The notes beneath the pieces are model-generated. The model made no database searches. It was not told the DNA's origin and saw only the letters and a list, made by a program, of their open reading frames with translations. From Hyphococcus sp. (lineage in GTDB: Bacteria; Pseudomonadota; Alphaproteobacteria; Caulobacterales; Parvularculaceae), in NCBI GenBank assembly GCA_028289605.1, contig JANQON010000003.1, forward strand, positions 186,001-250,000: a DNA stretch of 64,000 nt, read 5' to 3'. The position numbers and the translations under genes were made by a program. Every line of letters starts with the position of its first letter. The first letter of the stretch is position 1. This document shows, in pieces, positions 1 through 9,247 of the stretch.

Positions 1-1446
1 CTTGAAGCCGTTGTCGAGTTGCAGATAGCTTTTTCCAAAGCCCGCGGATCCGCGCACATTGGGCCGAATGATTGCCGCGCCAAGCTTGTTCGCCCAGTAT
101 TGATGAGTCGAAGAGAAGAACGGTCGGGCCTGGCCTTCCGGACCGCCGTGGATGGAGATGATGACGGGATACGGTCCGTCCGTTTGCGGACGGTAAATAA
201 AGGCGGGGATCCGCCGGGCCTCTCCGTCGACCTCGTCAAAGGTCGGATAATCAAAAAACTCAGGCTCGACGAATGTTTCGGTGTTCAGTCCGCCCACCTC
301 GCTTTGGGTCCAGCGCTGCAGGGCGTCGCGTCCTCCGCCAAGCGACCAGGAGTAGACGTCTCCGGGCGAGTCGCTGGCGTTCAGGCTGAAACCGAGCGTT
401 TGGCCGTTGGGGCTATAGTCGAGGCTGTAAATCACCCCTGGCGGCAGGTCCGGCGCCGCGAGATCGCGGTCGTTGCGCGTGCGCCGGATGTGAAGCGTCG
501 ATCGGGCCGCATCATTGACGGTGAAAGCGTAGGTGCGGCCATCGGGAGCAATCGCAACTTCTTCAACATCCCATGCGATATCGCGCGTCAGGTTTGTCTT
601 CTCGCCGCTTTCAAAGTCGTAGCGGTAGAGATTGAGAAACTCACCTTCCTCATCGCCGGTGAAGTAAACGGATTTTCCGTCTGCGGAGAAAGCGGCGCCG
701 CCATAGGCGATCTTCTGGTCGGACGGATTGATCTGGACGGTGTCGCCCGTCTCCGCGTCAAGCAGGAAGATTTCAGATTCGTTGATGGAGACATAGTGGT
801 ACAGAAGGATGGTCTCGCCGTCGGGCGACCAGTCAATCGGCCCCCACCAGCCGTCGCCGGTGAAAACCGTGCGGCGGTCTTCCGGCGCGGCGGCGGACGC
901 AACCACAACGCCCTTGGTTCCCCCGTCCATGGTTTTCTGCCATGCGACGCGTGTTCCGTCTTTCGACCAGACCGGCGCCGTCTTGCGGCCCTCGCCGTCG
1001 GAAATGCGCCGCGCTTCGCCGTCTTCCACGTCGTAGACATAGATTTGGAAATTCTCGTCGCCGCCTCTGTCGCGGATAAACAGGAACTGTCCCGCATCGC
1101 TCGGCGACGGGGTGACGGATCTGACCGGTTCGTCAAAAAACGTGATCTGCCGGCGCGCCCCGCCCGGTTCCGCGATGAAATGCACCTGCGCGGTTTCCGC
1201 AAACCGAGTGGTGACAAAGGCGCCTGCATTGCTCGCGTCAAATCCGGAAAGCGCGGCTGAACGGGTGTTTTGGTAGCGGACGAGTTCGCCCCTGAGCTGT
1301 TCCGGCGTTTCGGGAACCGCCTCCAAAACCAGGTTGCCTTTCTCTATGCGCTCCGGCGCGCCCATAGCGGCGCTGACGCTAAAGGCGGCGGCGGTGAGGA
1401 TGGCGACCGACTTTGCGGCAAAGACCCGCAACTCAGCTCTGTGCAT
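1..1446 (-). CDS. Secreted S9 family (prolyl oligopeptidase / dipeptidyl aminopeptidase) peptidase, 3' end cut by window
   Basis: Found by translating the minus strand from the ATG at 1446; the frame stays open for 482 codons to position 1. The ATG follows a strong ribosome site (AAAGGAG, 7 nt upstream). Residues 8-28 form a signal peptide (hydrophobic core ending near SAAMGA). Residues of about 60-400 are a beta-propeller with TolB/S9-type blades (SPSDAGQFLFIRD, WSPDGETILLYH, FSADGKSVYFTG). The open end shows the start of the alpha/beta-hydrolase domain (VIISIHGGPEGQARPFFSS, then IIRPNVRGSAGFGKSY), typical of S9 oxyanion and substrate loops. The catalytic Ser-Asp-His lie outside the window, so activity cannot be judged. 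The likely role is periplasmic peptide hydrolysis. Confidence 0.9.
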   Translation of the reverse strand, partial: MHRAELRVFAAKSVAILTAAAFSVSAAMGAPERIEKGNLVLEAVPETPEQLRGELVRYQNTRSAALSGFDASNAGAFVTTRFAETAQVHFIAEPGGARRQITFFDEPVRSVTPSPSDAGQFLFIRDRGGDENFQIYVYDVEDGEARRISDGEGRKTAPVWSKDGTRVAWQKTMDGGTKGVVVASAAAPEDRRTVFTGDGWWGPIDWSPDGETILLYHYVSINESEIFLLDAETGDTVQINPSDQKIAYGGAAFSADGKSVYFTGDEEGEFLNLYRYDFESGEKTNLTRDIAWDVEEVAIAPDGRTYAFTVNDAARSTLHIRRTRNDRDLAAPDLPPGVIYSLDYSPNGQTLGFSLNASDSPGDVYSWSLGGGRDALQRWTQSEVGGLNTETFVEPEFFDYPTFDEVDGEARRIPAFIYRPQTDGPYPVIISIHGGPEGQARPFFSSTHQYWANKLGAAIIRPNVRGSAGFGKSYLQLDNGFK

Positions 1447-1573
1447 CGACTGTCTCCTTTGGGATGCGGCTCAAATTCGAAAAAACGCCCGTGTTGTAGC
1501 ATGCAGTCCGGCGCAAATCCCGAATTTTCGCCGACGCAAGCGAACAGCCGTCATCAGCGAAGCGGGCCGCCGG

Positions 1574-1981
1574 CTATTCCTGCGCCTGCCGCAGCTCGTC
1601 GAGGTAGGGTTCGGGAAACCCATAGTCGGCGGCGACTGTCAGCAGCGCTCTTGCGTAGTCCTTGTTGGTTCCAGCGGTCTTGTCCGCGGGCAAAATGTAA
1701 CACGTCGCCTCAACGTGTTCGCCGTTCATGAGGTCAACGATCACCGGTTCCGGCGCGTAATCCGCAACGCTTTTTTCTGAATAGAGAATCGCCGCTTCGC
1801 GATCGGTAATGTCCATGACGACGCCGTAGACGCGGCTATCGGACTGCGGGACGATCGTCGCCCGATCGCCGATGCGCAGACGGCGCCCGTCGACAAAGCC
1901 CGGCTTGGCCCATGAAGGTTCAACGCCTTGTTCGGCGAGTAGGCGCGCATCCATAAAGAGGCCGTAGAAGAAAACGTTCAC
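1574..1981 (-). CDS. Gamma-glutamylcyclotransferase-like (GGCT/AIG2 fold) protein
   Basis: 135 aa. The N-terminal NVFFYGLFMD matches the YGxL substrate-binding loop of the GGCT/AIG2-like fold, and the mid-protein VVMDITDREAAIL resembles the segment before the catalytic acid. The family cyclises gamma-glutamyl amines or amino acids, but many members have unknown substrates. The GTG at 1981 is preferred because AGGA lies 9 nt upstream; a TTG at 1987 would add two residues. The gene sits downstream of the Sua5 gene on the same strand with a gap of about 45 nt, so co-transcription is plausible. Exact substrate unknown. Confidence 0.7.
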   Translation of the reverse strand: MNVFFYGLFMDARLLAEQGVEPSWAKPGFVDGRRLRIGDRATIVPQSDSRVYGVVMDITDREAAILYSEKSVADYAPEPVIVDLMNGEHVEATCYILPADKTAGTNKDYARALLTVAADYGFPEPYLDELRQAQE

Positions 1982-2025
1982 GATCAAGGTTCCTGCGTCA
2001 GATCAGTGAGCGCGGCGTCAGTCAT

Positions 2026-2991
2026 TCAAACCTTCCGCCCGCGCGGCGCCGCCGCCCTTTTCAATCTGTCGTTGATCGCTTCGCCCAGGCCGTCGGCGGG
2101 GACGGGCGCGACCGCAATAGCGGCGAGGCCGCGCTCCTGACACTCGCGGTCCAGCGCGCGCAGCATCGCGAAAAGATTGGCGGCCGCCTCGCTGATGTCC
2201 CCGCTTTGACTGAGATTGCGCGCGGCGGCCGCCGCTTCGTCCATAACCGCGCCGAAGCCCAGAAACGCTTCGCCGTCCTCCGCGGTCTCTGCATTAAGAC
2301 GCACGCCGACCGTTGGCGCGTAATGGCTCGCCAGCATGCCCGGCGCCTGGGGTTTTTCCGCTTGCGGAGGGTTTTCAAGGTTTGCGCCGATAACGTCTTC
2401 AATCGCTGCGCGCGCGACGCCGCCAGGGCGCAACAATAGGGCGCGGGCGCCGTCAACTTTGACGATCGTCGATTCAACGCCCACGGGGCAGGGGCCGCCG
2501 TCGAGGACGAAATCGACGCGATCGCCCAACGACTGGCGCACATGGTCAGCCGTGGTCGGGCTGATCGAGCCGGAGCGGTTGGCGCTGGGCGCCGCCAGCG
2601 GCCGATCGGCGGCCTTCAGCAATTGCCGGGCAAGCGCGTGGTTCGGCGACCGCAACGCCACGGTGTCGAGCCCGGCGGAAACGAGAAGGGAAAGGGCGCT
2701 GTCCCGGCGGCGCGGCAGCACCAACGTTAACGCCCCCGGCCAGAACGCGTCGGCGAGTCGTTCGGCGAGCGGCGGAAATGAAGCGTAGCGCTTGGCCATG
2801 TCAGCGCCCGTCACATGAACGATAAGAGGATTGAACGTCGGCCGGCCCTTGGCGTCGAAAATCCGCGCAACCGCGGCGTCATTGGTCGCGTCGGCGGCGA
2901 GGCCGTAGACGGTCTCAGTCGGCATGGCGACCAGGCCGCCGGCGCGGATGATGTCGGCCGCCCGCGCAATGTCTTCAGGTCGATGGGTCAT
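2026..2991 (-). CDS. tsaC: L-threonylcarbamoyladenylate synthase (Sua5/TsaC/YwlC)
   Basis: 321 aa. It makes threonylcarbamoyl-AMP from Thr, bicarbonate and ATP, the first step of t6A37 tRNA modification, in the cytosol. The YrdC domain (about residues 10-200) shows MPTETVYGLAADA, KGRP, NPLIVHV, the PSAN segment and a GVESTIV motif. The remaining 110 residues are the Sua5 C-terminal domain, with the linker SHYAP seen in long Sua5 proteins rather than short TsaC. The start overlaps the end of the upstream MFS gene by 17 nt, indicating an operon and likely translational coupling. Confidence 0.93.
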   Translation of the reverse strand: MTHRPEDIARAADIIRAGGLVAMPTETVYGLAADATNDAAVARIFDAKGRPTFNPLIVHVTGADMAKRYASFPPLAERLADAFWPGALTLVLPRRRDSALSLLVSAGLDTVALRSPNHALARQLLKAADRPLAAPSANRSGSISPTTADHVRQSLGDRVDFVLDGGPCPVGVESTIVKVDGARALLLRPGGVARAAIEDVIGANLENPPQAEKPQAPGMLASHYAPTVGVRLNAETAEDGEAFLGFGAVMDEAAAAARNLSQSGDISEAAANLFAMLRALDRECQERGLAAIAVAPVPADGLGEAINDRLKRAAAPRGRKV

Positions 2992-4225
2992 CAGGCGGCT
3001 TTGCCCGCGCGTTCGCGATCAAACGCACTCCACGTGAAAAAACGGCAAGAGACACCACGATGAAGCCGGACGCAAGGATGAACGGCGCGCCGGGAAAATA
3101 GCGGGCGGCGGTTCCGGTAAAGGCGCCGAAAACCTGCGTCATCGCGACAGGACCGACAATCGCCGTCAGGCTGTAGGATGCGGCGACCACGCCCTGCAAC
3201 TCGCCTTGCGCGTCTTCGGCGACGTGTTTTGACAACAACGATTGCAACGCCGGAAAGGCGAACCCGCTCAAGGAGCCGGCGATCACCCAGAGATAGATCA
3301 TGCCTGCGCTGTCTGCGAGCGCGAGACCGACATAGACAATGACGCCGACCGCAAGGCTGAAATAGACCGCCGGGATTTCGCCGACGCGGGCGACGACCGG
3401 TCCCGTCAGCACGCCCTGGACGATCGCCATCAGAAATCCATAGAGGGCGACGGAGAGGCCGATGGCGCGCGGCGTCCATCCCGCGACCTCGATCGTGAAG
3501 AACGCCCAGATGGAATTATAGGACTGGCTCGCCAGCTGCACGCAAAAGAGCGCGGCGAGGACCGCCAGCGCGATCGGCGACCTGGCGACCGAGATGATGC
3601 TGCCCAACGGATTGGCGCGGGCCCAGGAAAATGCGCGCCGCTTTTCGGGCGCCAGGGTTTCCGGCATCACAAAATAGCCGAGGGCGCAGACCGCCATCGT
3701 CACGACGCCGGCGGCGATAAAGGGCAGGCGGATGGAATACTCGCCCAGCAGCCCGCCGATGGCCGGGCCGAAAATGAGGCCGACGCCGACCGACGCGCCG
3801 GCGAAACCGAAATTGCGGGCGCGCTGATCGGGCGGCGTGATGTCGACGATGGCGGCGTTGGCGGCGGCGTAGGTCGCGCCGAAAAGGCCGGACAGGAGCC
3901 GCGCGAGAAAGAGCCAGGCGAGGCTTGGCGCCAGCGCCATCACAAAATAGTCGAGGCTGAACCCAAGCACGGCGAGCAACAAGACCGGGCGGCGCCCGAA
4001 ACGATCGCTCAAGGCGCCCAAAACCGGGGCAAACACAAATTGCATGGTCGCAAAGACGAAGAGGAGATAGCCGCCGAATTCCGCCGCTCGGCTGACCGGC
4101 AGGTCCGACAGCGCAATAATCAGGCCCGGCATCACCGGCAGCACCAGCCCGACGCTCATCGCATCGAGAAACATCACGGCGCAGAGAAAAAAGAGCGCCG
4201 GCGCATTCGATCGTGACGCAGCCAA
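2975..4225 (-). CDS. TetA-like MFS efflux transporter
   Basis: 416 aa, 12 predicted membrane segments. The N-terminus (FLDAMSVGLVLPVMPGLI) and motif A after helix 2 (GALSDRFGRRPVLL) are those of the DHA1 drug:H+ antiporters of the TetA/TCR group; RGARNFGF-type and PETL motifs also fit. The start is TTG at 4225, since a GGGGG run lies upstream and no ATG exists nearby. The family exports tetracyclines and other amphiphiles, but no TetR regulator is adjacent here, so the substrate is unknown. It is divergent from the acyl-CoA dehydrogenase gene, with a shared 131-nt intergenic region. Confidence 0.85.
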   Translation of the reverse strand: MAASRSNAPALFFLCAVMFLDAMSVGLVLPVMPGLIIALSDLPVSRAAEFGGYLLFVFATMQFVFAPVLGALSDRFGRRPVLLLAVLGFSLDYFVMALAPSLAWLFLARLLSGLFGATYAAANAAIVDITPPDQRARNFGFAGASVGVGLIFGPAIGGLLGEYSIRLPFIAAGVVTMAVCALGYFVMPETLAPEKRRAFSWARANPLGSIISVARSPIALAVLAALFCVQLASQSYNSIWAFFTIEVAGWTPRAIGLSVALYGFLMAIVQGVLTGPVVARVGEIPAVYFSLAVGVIVYVGLALADSAGMIYLWVIAGSLSGFAFPALQSLLSKHVAEDAQGELQGVVAASYSLTAIVGPVAMTQVFGAFTGTAARYFPGAPFILASGFIVVSLAVFSRGVRLIANARAKPPDDPST

Positions 4226-4356
4226 CCTTTCCCCCTTTTTTTGTTAACGTCGCGTTATGTCGCGGGCCTGCATCGAATGCTGGCGCGGAGCGCTGCAAAC
4301 CGTCATAAAGAAGCGCCGACTCCATTGTCCAGACTGCCTTCAGGAGCCTTACGCCC

Positions 4357-6150
4357 ATGACCTTCATGACACCGATTCGCGACATGCGTTTCACGCTCGA
4401 CCACATGGCCGGGTTTTCATCGTTGACGGATTCGGGCGGGTTTCCGGAGTTGTCCGACGATCTCGTCGCTGCGGTGATGGAGGAAATGGGCAAATTCTGC
4501 GACCAAGTTGTCGCGCCCCTGAACGAAGGCAGCGACCAGAAAGGCGCGCGGCTTGAAAACGGCGTCGTGCGCACCAGTCCCGGCTTCAAGGACGCCTATC
4601 GCCAATATGTGGAAGGGGGATGGAACTCCCTCGCCTTTCCGGAGGAGTGGGGCGGGCAGGCGTTGCCTCAGACCCTGGCGATTGCGCTGATCGACGGGCT
4701 CAACGCCGCGTCCATGTCTTTCGCCATCGGCACGACCCTGACGACAGGGGCCGTGAAAGCGATCATGCATGCAGGAACCGACGAGCAAAAAAACACCTAT
4801 CTGGAAAAGATGGTGAGCGGGGAATGGATGGGCACCATGAACCTCACCGAGCCGCAGGCGGGCTCCGATCTTTCCGCCGTGCGCTCTAAAGCCGAACCGG
4901 TCGGCGACGGTCGCTATAAAATCAGTGGACAGAAGATTTTCATCACCTATGGCGACCACGACTTCACCGACAACATCGTGCATCTTGTGCTGGCGCGCCT
5001 GCCCGGCGCCCCGGAAGGCACGGGCGGCATTTCGATGTTCATCGTGCCGAAAGTGCATGTGAACGCGGATGGTTCGCTAGGCGCGCGCAACGATGTCCAG
5101 TGCATCAAACTAGAAGAAAAGATGGGCCTCCACGGCAGTCCGACCTGTGTCATGGCCTTTGGCGAGAACGGGGAATGCTACGGCACGCTGCTCGGCGAGG
5201 AGCACAAGGGCCTGAAAAACATGTTCGTGATGATGAATGCGGCGCGCCTCGATGTGGGCCTGCAAGGGGTCGGCGTTGCGGAACGCGCCTATCAACGCGC
5301 TCTCGCCTTCTCTCTTGACCGCAAACAGGGCCGGGCGTCCGGGGTCCGGACCGGCGACATGATCCCGATTTACGAGCACGCCGACGTGCGCCGGATGCTC
5401 TATTCCATGAAAGCGCTGACTGAGGGCGCCCGCGCGGTCTGCTACGCCAACGCCGTCGCCTATGATCTGGCGCGTAACTCAACGGATTTGAAACAGCGCC
5501 GCGCCGCATCGGCGCTTGAAGGATTGCTGACGCCGATCTCAAAGGCGTGGTCCACCGACCGCGCCAACGAAGTCGCGTCGCTCGGGGTCCAGGTTCACGG
5601 CGGCATGGGCTATATCGAAGAAACCGGCGCCGCGCAGCATATGCGCGACGCGCGCATCGCCGCGATCTATGAAGGCACCAACGGCATCCAGGCGATGGAT
5701 CTTGTCGGCCGCAAACTGCAAGGAGACGGCGGGGCAGCGGCGCGCGCCTTTATCGCCATGGTCAAGAAAGAAGCCGACATCGCCACGGCGACCAAACGGG
5801 CCGAGATCGGCCACATCGGGCGCCGGCTCGGCAAAGCGGTCACCGCGCTTGAGGAATCTACGGAAGGGTTGCTGAAGCTTGCTGACAGACACCCCGAAGC
5901 GGTGCTCGCCGGCGCCGGCGCTTACTTAAAGCAGTTCGGCAACGTGGCCGCGGGACATTATCTCAGCAAGGGCGCGGTCGCGGCGGCGTTAATGGCCCAT
6001 GGCGGCGGCGCCGACGCCGCCTATGGCGAAGCAAAGATCGAGATTGTGAAGTTTTTCGCCGACAACTATCTCACCGAAGCGGCGGCGCTCACCGATGCGG
6101 TTCTCGCGGGAGAATTGCCGCGATTGGAGCCGGATCTGCTGACGGCTTGA
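4357..6150 (+). CDS. Acyl-CoA dehydrogenase, DmdC-like (3-methylmercaptopropionyl-CoA dehydrogenase type)
   Basis: 597 aa, the long form of the acyl-CoA dehydrogenase family found in DmdC and related enzymes rather than the ~380-aa short forms. It has the N-terminal helical domain (FPELSDDLVAAVMEEM), the FAD motif (MGTMNLTEPQAGSDLSAV), the substrate loop (GLHGSPTCVMAFGENG) and the C-terminal family signature (GGMGYIEETGAAQHMRDAR, YEGTNGIQAMD). In DMSP demethylation DmdC oxidises MMPA-CoA to MTA-CoA. The substrate here could equally be another acyl-CoA, and no DmdB or DmdD lies nearby. The ATG at 4357 has CAGGAG upstream. Confidence 0.85.
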   Translation: MTFMTPIRDMRFTLDHMAGFSSLTDSGGFPELSDDLVAAVMEEMGKFCDQVVAPLNEGSDQKGARLENGVVRTSPGFKDAYRQYVEGGWNSLAFPEEWGGQALPQTLAIALIDGLNAASMSFAIGTTLTTGAVKAIMHAGTDEQKNTYLEKMVSGEWMGTMNLTEPQAGSDLSAVRSKAEPVGDGRYKISGQKIFITYGDHDFTDNIVHLVLARLPGAPEGTGGISMFIVPKVHVNADGSLGARNDVQCIKLEEKMGLHGSPTCVMAFGENGECYGTLLGEEHKGLKNMFVMMNAARLDVGLQGVGVAERAYQRALAFSLDRKQGRASGVRTGDMIPIYEHADVRRMLYSMKALTEGARAVCYANAVAYDLARNSTDLKQRRAASALEGLLTPISKAWSTDRANEVASLGVQVHGGMGYIEETGAAQHMRDARIAAIYEGTNGIQAMDLVGRKLQGDGGAAARAFIAMVKKEADIATATKRAEIGHIGRRLGKAVTALEESTEGLLKLADRHPEAVLAGAGAYLKQFGNVAAGHYLSKGAVAAALMAHGGGADAAYGEAKIEIVKFFADNYLTEAAALTDAVLAGELPRLEPDLLTA

Positions 6151-6291
6151 GAAAAACAACAAGTCACGGTGACTGTACTTGCGGCGAGCTAAGTCCATTC
6201 ACCCTCGGTCCCGCCTTCGATAAGAACGCGGCGCTGGGCGAGGAGGGATTGCGGGACGCCGATGACCGTTTGACGCGATTTTGAAACCGCT

Positions 6292-6321
6292 TTGACAAAA
6301 TGGTTACAACCCATGTGTAAG
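6292..6321 (+). promoter_or_regulatory. Possible sigma70 promoter before the metallophosphoesterase gene
   Basis: A perfect -35 TTGACA (6292-6297) is followed after 18 nt by a weak -10 (TGTAAG). It lies 11 nt upstream of the ATG at 6332, so the message would be nearly leaderless. Low confidence because the -10 matches poorly. Confidence 0.3.
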
Positions 6322-6331
6322 TCAGAGGGCT

Positions 6332-7345
6332 ATGACCGGCCTCTCACCCGCTGAATGGATTAAGCTCGCCATTTTTTATGCGAGCTATCTCTATTTTCCC
6401 GCGGCGCCGGCGGCGGTCTGGCTGGCGGTGCGAAGCGCCGGCCTGATGCGGTGGGGTGCGCTCGGCTTTCTTGTCGCCATCTCATGTCTCGCCTATGGAC
6501 GATTCGTGGAGCCGCGGATCCTGATCACGGCGGAGCATGACATCAGTCTTGACAGATGTTTCGAAGACGCCGGGGCGGCGCGCATCGCAGTTTTTTCCGA
6601 CACTCACCTCGGTCTTTTCGCCAATGCGATGGCGCTCGATAAAATCACCGCGCGGGTGAATGCATTGGCGCCCGATGCTGTGCTCATCGCCGGCGACTTC
6701 ATCTATTTTCTTGATCCCAAACGCTATGAGCAGGCGTTTGCAGCATTGAATGACATCGCCGCGCCGGCCTACGGGGTTCTGGGCAATCATGATCTCGGCC
6801 TGCCGGGTCCTGACTTTTCGCAGGATCTGCAGGCGAGCCTGCCGGGTTTGGGAATCCAGCTCGTCGACGACCGCAGCGGCGAAGTCGTCCTTTCCGGCGA
6901 CCGCATCGAACTGGTCGGTCTGTCTGACGACTGGGCCGAGCGACAAGACTTGAGCCTTTTGGAGGGATCCTCTCCCTTGCCGCGCATCGTACTCACGCAT
7001 AATGCCGCTTCGGTTCTCAACTTCACCGCCGCTATGGAGAGTGATTTGATTATCAGCGGTCATACTCATGGCGGCCAGATCAATCTGCCGTTGATCACCT
7101 GCTGGATGACCGGCATGTGCGGCAAGCAGCGGCTGGGACTGTCGAGGGCGCGCGAAAGCTATCCGCACCGCGTCAGGCCGTCGACCGGCGAGCCGCAACG
7201 CCTCGATGAAAGTCAGAACGATGCGCTCATTTTCACGACTTCCGGCACCGGCATGGTCGGTCTGCCGATGCGCTTCCGCGTGCCGCCGCGGATCGACGTC
7301 CTGAGAGTGTCCTGGGGGGCGTGTGACGCCGACCCGGCGGGGTGA
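6332..7345 (+). CDS. Membrane-anchored calcineurin-like metallophosphoesterase
   Basis: 337 aa. Two N-terminal hydrophobic segments (about residues 10-31 and 41-57) anchor a phosphoesterase domain. All five metal motifs are visible: FSDTHLG (88-94), AGDFIYF (120-126), GNHD (151-154), LTHN and SGHTHGG. The layout matches the YkuE/YaeI-like membrane-tethered phosphodiesterases, some of which act on lipid substrates such as UDP-diacylglucosamine-like compounds. The substrate cannot be assigned. It stands alone, followed by an AT-rich intergenic stretch. Confidence 0.88.
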   Translation: MTGLSPAEWIKLAIFYASYLYFPAAPAAVWLAVRSAGLMRWGALGFLVAISCLAYGRFVEPRILITAEHDISLDRCFEDAGAARIAVFSDTHLGLFANAMALDKITARVNALAPDAVLIAGDFIYFLDPKRYEQAFAALNDIAAPAYGVLGNHDLGLPGPDFSQDLQASLPGLGIQLVDDRSGEVVLSGDRIELVGLSDDWAERQDLSLLEGSSPLPRIVLTHNAASVLNFTAAMESDLIISGHTHGGQINLPLITCWMTGMCGKQRLGLSRARESYPHRVRPSTGEPQRLDESQNDALIFTTSGTGMVGLPMRFRVPPRIDVLRVSWGACDADPAG

Positions 7346-7539
7346 TCCAAATTTTCCTAAAATTGAATATAAATCTTTATACTGATTAATACTTGAAGCC
7401 GACTTCCGCTTGCGCCATAAAGACTGCGGGAGCGCGCAATTCGTTTATCCGCCGCGAATCCAGCGAGTAACGATGAACGGCGCCGCCCATCCCCTGCGGG
7501 CGGGTCATTTTAACTTTTTGTGTTGGAAAGACTTTACCG

Positions 7540-7770
7540 ATGACAGAACTGGAAAGGATAAAACGCCATGTTGACGGCTTTGGGGTCGGTTGCGCCGTCG
7601 TCAGGGATCACGTCGCCATTGCGATTTCGTGGAAATCGCAAGGGGTGGACGGTCGGGAACGGCGCATGGAAACGACCTGCCGGGCCGCATCATTTCGCGA
7701 AGCCTGCGACATATTAGGCTGTCCCTATAGTGAATCCGACGGCCAGGATCGCAGCGACAGCGAGGATTAG
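7540..7770 (+). CDS. Small hypothetical protein (76 aa)
   Basis: Not recognised. It is a soluble, hydrophilic protein with an acidic Ser/Asp-rich tail (SESDGQDRSDSED). GGAAAG lies about 10 nt before the ATG. The upstream 190 nt are clearly more AT-rich than the flanking DNA, which supports a promoter region. Two tryptophan/cysteine-containing segments (SWKSQGVD, CDILGCPYS) are unlike low-complexity noise, but no homologous family comes to mind. Confidence 0.45.
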   Translation: MTELERIKRHVDGFGVGCAVVRDHVAIAISWKSQGVDGRERRMETTCRAASFREACDILGCPYSESDGQDRSDSED

Positions 7771-7856
7771 GCGCGCGGCCGGAAACTGCGACAAACGCCT
7801 GACTTTTTCTCCCGCTCTTTGCTAGACATGGGAAAACAGCAAGGAGCGCAAATACT

Positions 7857-8738
7857 GTGGCAGACCTCAAGGGCAAAACGCTTTTCATTACCGGCGCCTC
7901 GCGCGGCATCGGCCTCGCCATCGGTCTCAGGGCGGCGAAGGACGGCGCCAATGTCGCGATCGCGGCGAAGTCGGCCGAGCCGCACAAGCATCTGCCGGGC
8001 ACGATCTACACCGCCGCGGAAGAGATTGAAGCGGCCGGCGGCAAGGCGCTGCCCCTCATTGTCGACGTGCGCGACGAACACAGCGTGGTGGAGGCGGCGG
8101 CGAAAACCGCTGAGACTTTCGGCGGCATCGACATCTGCGTAAACAATGCGTCGGCGATTTCGCTCACCGGCACCGAAGCTACGGAAATGAAGCGCTATGA
8201 TTTGATGCACCAGATCAACGGGCGCGGAACGTTTTTGACGTCAAAGGCGTGCATCCCGTATCTGAAAAAGGCGGACAATCCCCATGTCCTGATGTTGTCC
8301 CCGCCGCTCGACATGAGCGCGAAATGGTTCGCCGGCCATGTCGCCTACTCCATGGCGAAATTTAACATGTCCATGTGCGTTCTCGGCATGGCGGCGGAAT
8401 TCAAACATGACGGGATTGCGTTCAATGCGCTCTGGCCGCGCACAGCGATCGCCACCGCGGCGGTCAAGTTTGCGCTTGGCGGCGACGCCATGATGCAAGC
8501 CTCGCGCACCACTGACATTCTGGCGGATGCGGCCCATTTGATTTTCACCAAGCCGGCGAAAGAATGCACGGGCAATTTTTTCATCGACGATACGTTTCTC
8601 CATGAAAACGGCGTCACGGATTTCGAAAAATACCGGGTTGATCCGTCCAAGAAGCTGGTGATCGACTTCTTCGTGCCGGACGACATCCCGCCGCCGCCGG
8701 GCGTCGCCGACACGCTCGCGTCGATGATGGGGAGCTGA
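7857..8738 (+). CDS. SDR family oxidoreductase, HSDL2-like
   Basis: 293 aa. The Rossmann motif TGASRGIG (residues 13-20), NNAS and the catalytic YSMAK are intact, so it should be an active NAD(P)-dependent dehydrogenase/reductase. The segment LMLSPPLDM and the insert SAEPHKHLPGTIYTAAEEI are characteristic of hydroxysteroid dehydrogenase-like protein 2. The SCP2 lipid-binding domain of the eukaryotic protein is absent. The GTG start at 7857 has AAGGAG 10 nt upstream. The next gene (GNAT) begins 4 nt after the stop, so they form an operon. The substrate is probably a fatty acyl or steroid-like compound (inference). Confidence 0.85.
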   Translation: MADLKGKTLFITGASRGIGLAIGLRAAKDGANVAIAAKSAEPHKHLPGTIYTAAEEIEAAGGKALPLIVDVRDEHSVVEAAAKTAETFGGIDICVNNASAISLTGTEATEMKRYDLMHQINGRGTFLTSKACIPYLKKADNPHVLMLSPPLDMSAKWFAGHVAYSMAKFNMSMCVLGMAAEFKHDGIAFNALWPRTAIATAAVKFALGGDAMMQASRTTDILADAAHLIFTKPAKECTGNFFIDDTFLHENGVTDFEKYRVDPSKKLVIDFFVPDDIPPPPGVADTLASMMGS

Positions 8739-8742
8739 CCCG

Positions 8743-9219
8743 ATGGGTGAGGGCAGGCGTATTCGACCGGTGGAGAAGGGAGACATTCCCTTCATCAAGA
8801 CGATTGCGGAAGTCACCGAGCTCTTTCCCGGCGATATGCTGGACGCGATGATTGCGCCCTACTTTTCTCACACCAAGCCTGACATCTGGTTCGTCTGCGT
8901 CGACGATGACGAGCCGATCGGGTTCGGGTTTTGCGAGCCTGAGCGAATGACAGACGGCACCTGGAACCTGCTGGCGATCGGCGTCGCGCCCGCCCATCAA
9001 AGCAACGGCGTTGGCGCCGAACTGATGACCTATCTTGAGGATCGGTTGGCGCAAAAAGGCGAGCGGGTGCTGCTGGTTGAAACCATGAGCCTGCCTGAGT
9101 TCGAGCGCACGCGGGCGTTTTATCGCCAGAACGGATATGTCGAGGAAGCCCGCATTCGCGATTTCTACGAACCGGGCGCCGACAAGGTGGTGTTCTGGAA
9201 GCGGCTGTCGGGTCGTTAG
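8743..9219 (+). CDS. GNAT family N-acetyltransferase
   Basis: 158 aa. The acetyl-CoA pyrophosphate-binding motif A is visible as LLAIGVAPAHQSNGVGAELM (about residues 75-94; Q/R-x-x-G-x-G/A type), and motif B includes RAFYRQNGYVEEA. The substrate is unknown. It starts 4 nt after the HSDL2-like SDR stop and is probably translated from the same mRNA. Confidence 0.8.
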   Translation: MGEGRRIRPVEKGDIPFIKTIAEVTELFPGDMLDAMIAPYFSHTKPDIWFVCVDDDEPIGFGFCEPERMTDGTWNLLAIGVAPAHQSNGVGAELMTYLEDRLAQKGERVLLVETMSLPEFERTRAFYRQNGYVEEARIRDFYEPGADKVVFWKRLSGR

Positions 9220-9247
9220 TCGCCGGCGCCGACGTCGCTGTATACGC

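Noticed and set aside
19-1260. 413-aa plus-strand frame
   Set aside because: Antisense to the S9 peptidase; no domain, and the minus strand gives a clean signal peptide, propeller and hydrolase start.
3242-4216. 324-aa plus-strand frame
   Set aside because: Antisense shadow of the MFS gene, with an extreme Arg/Asp/Gly composition.
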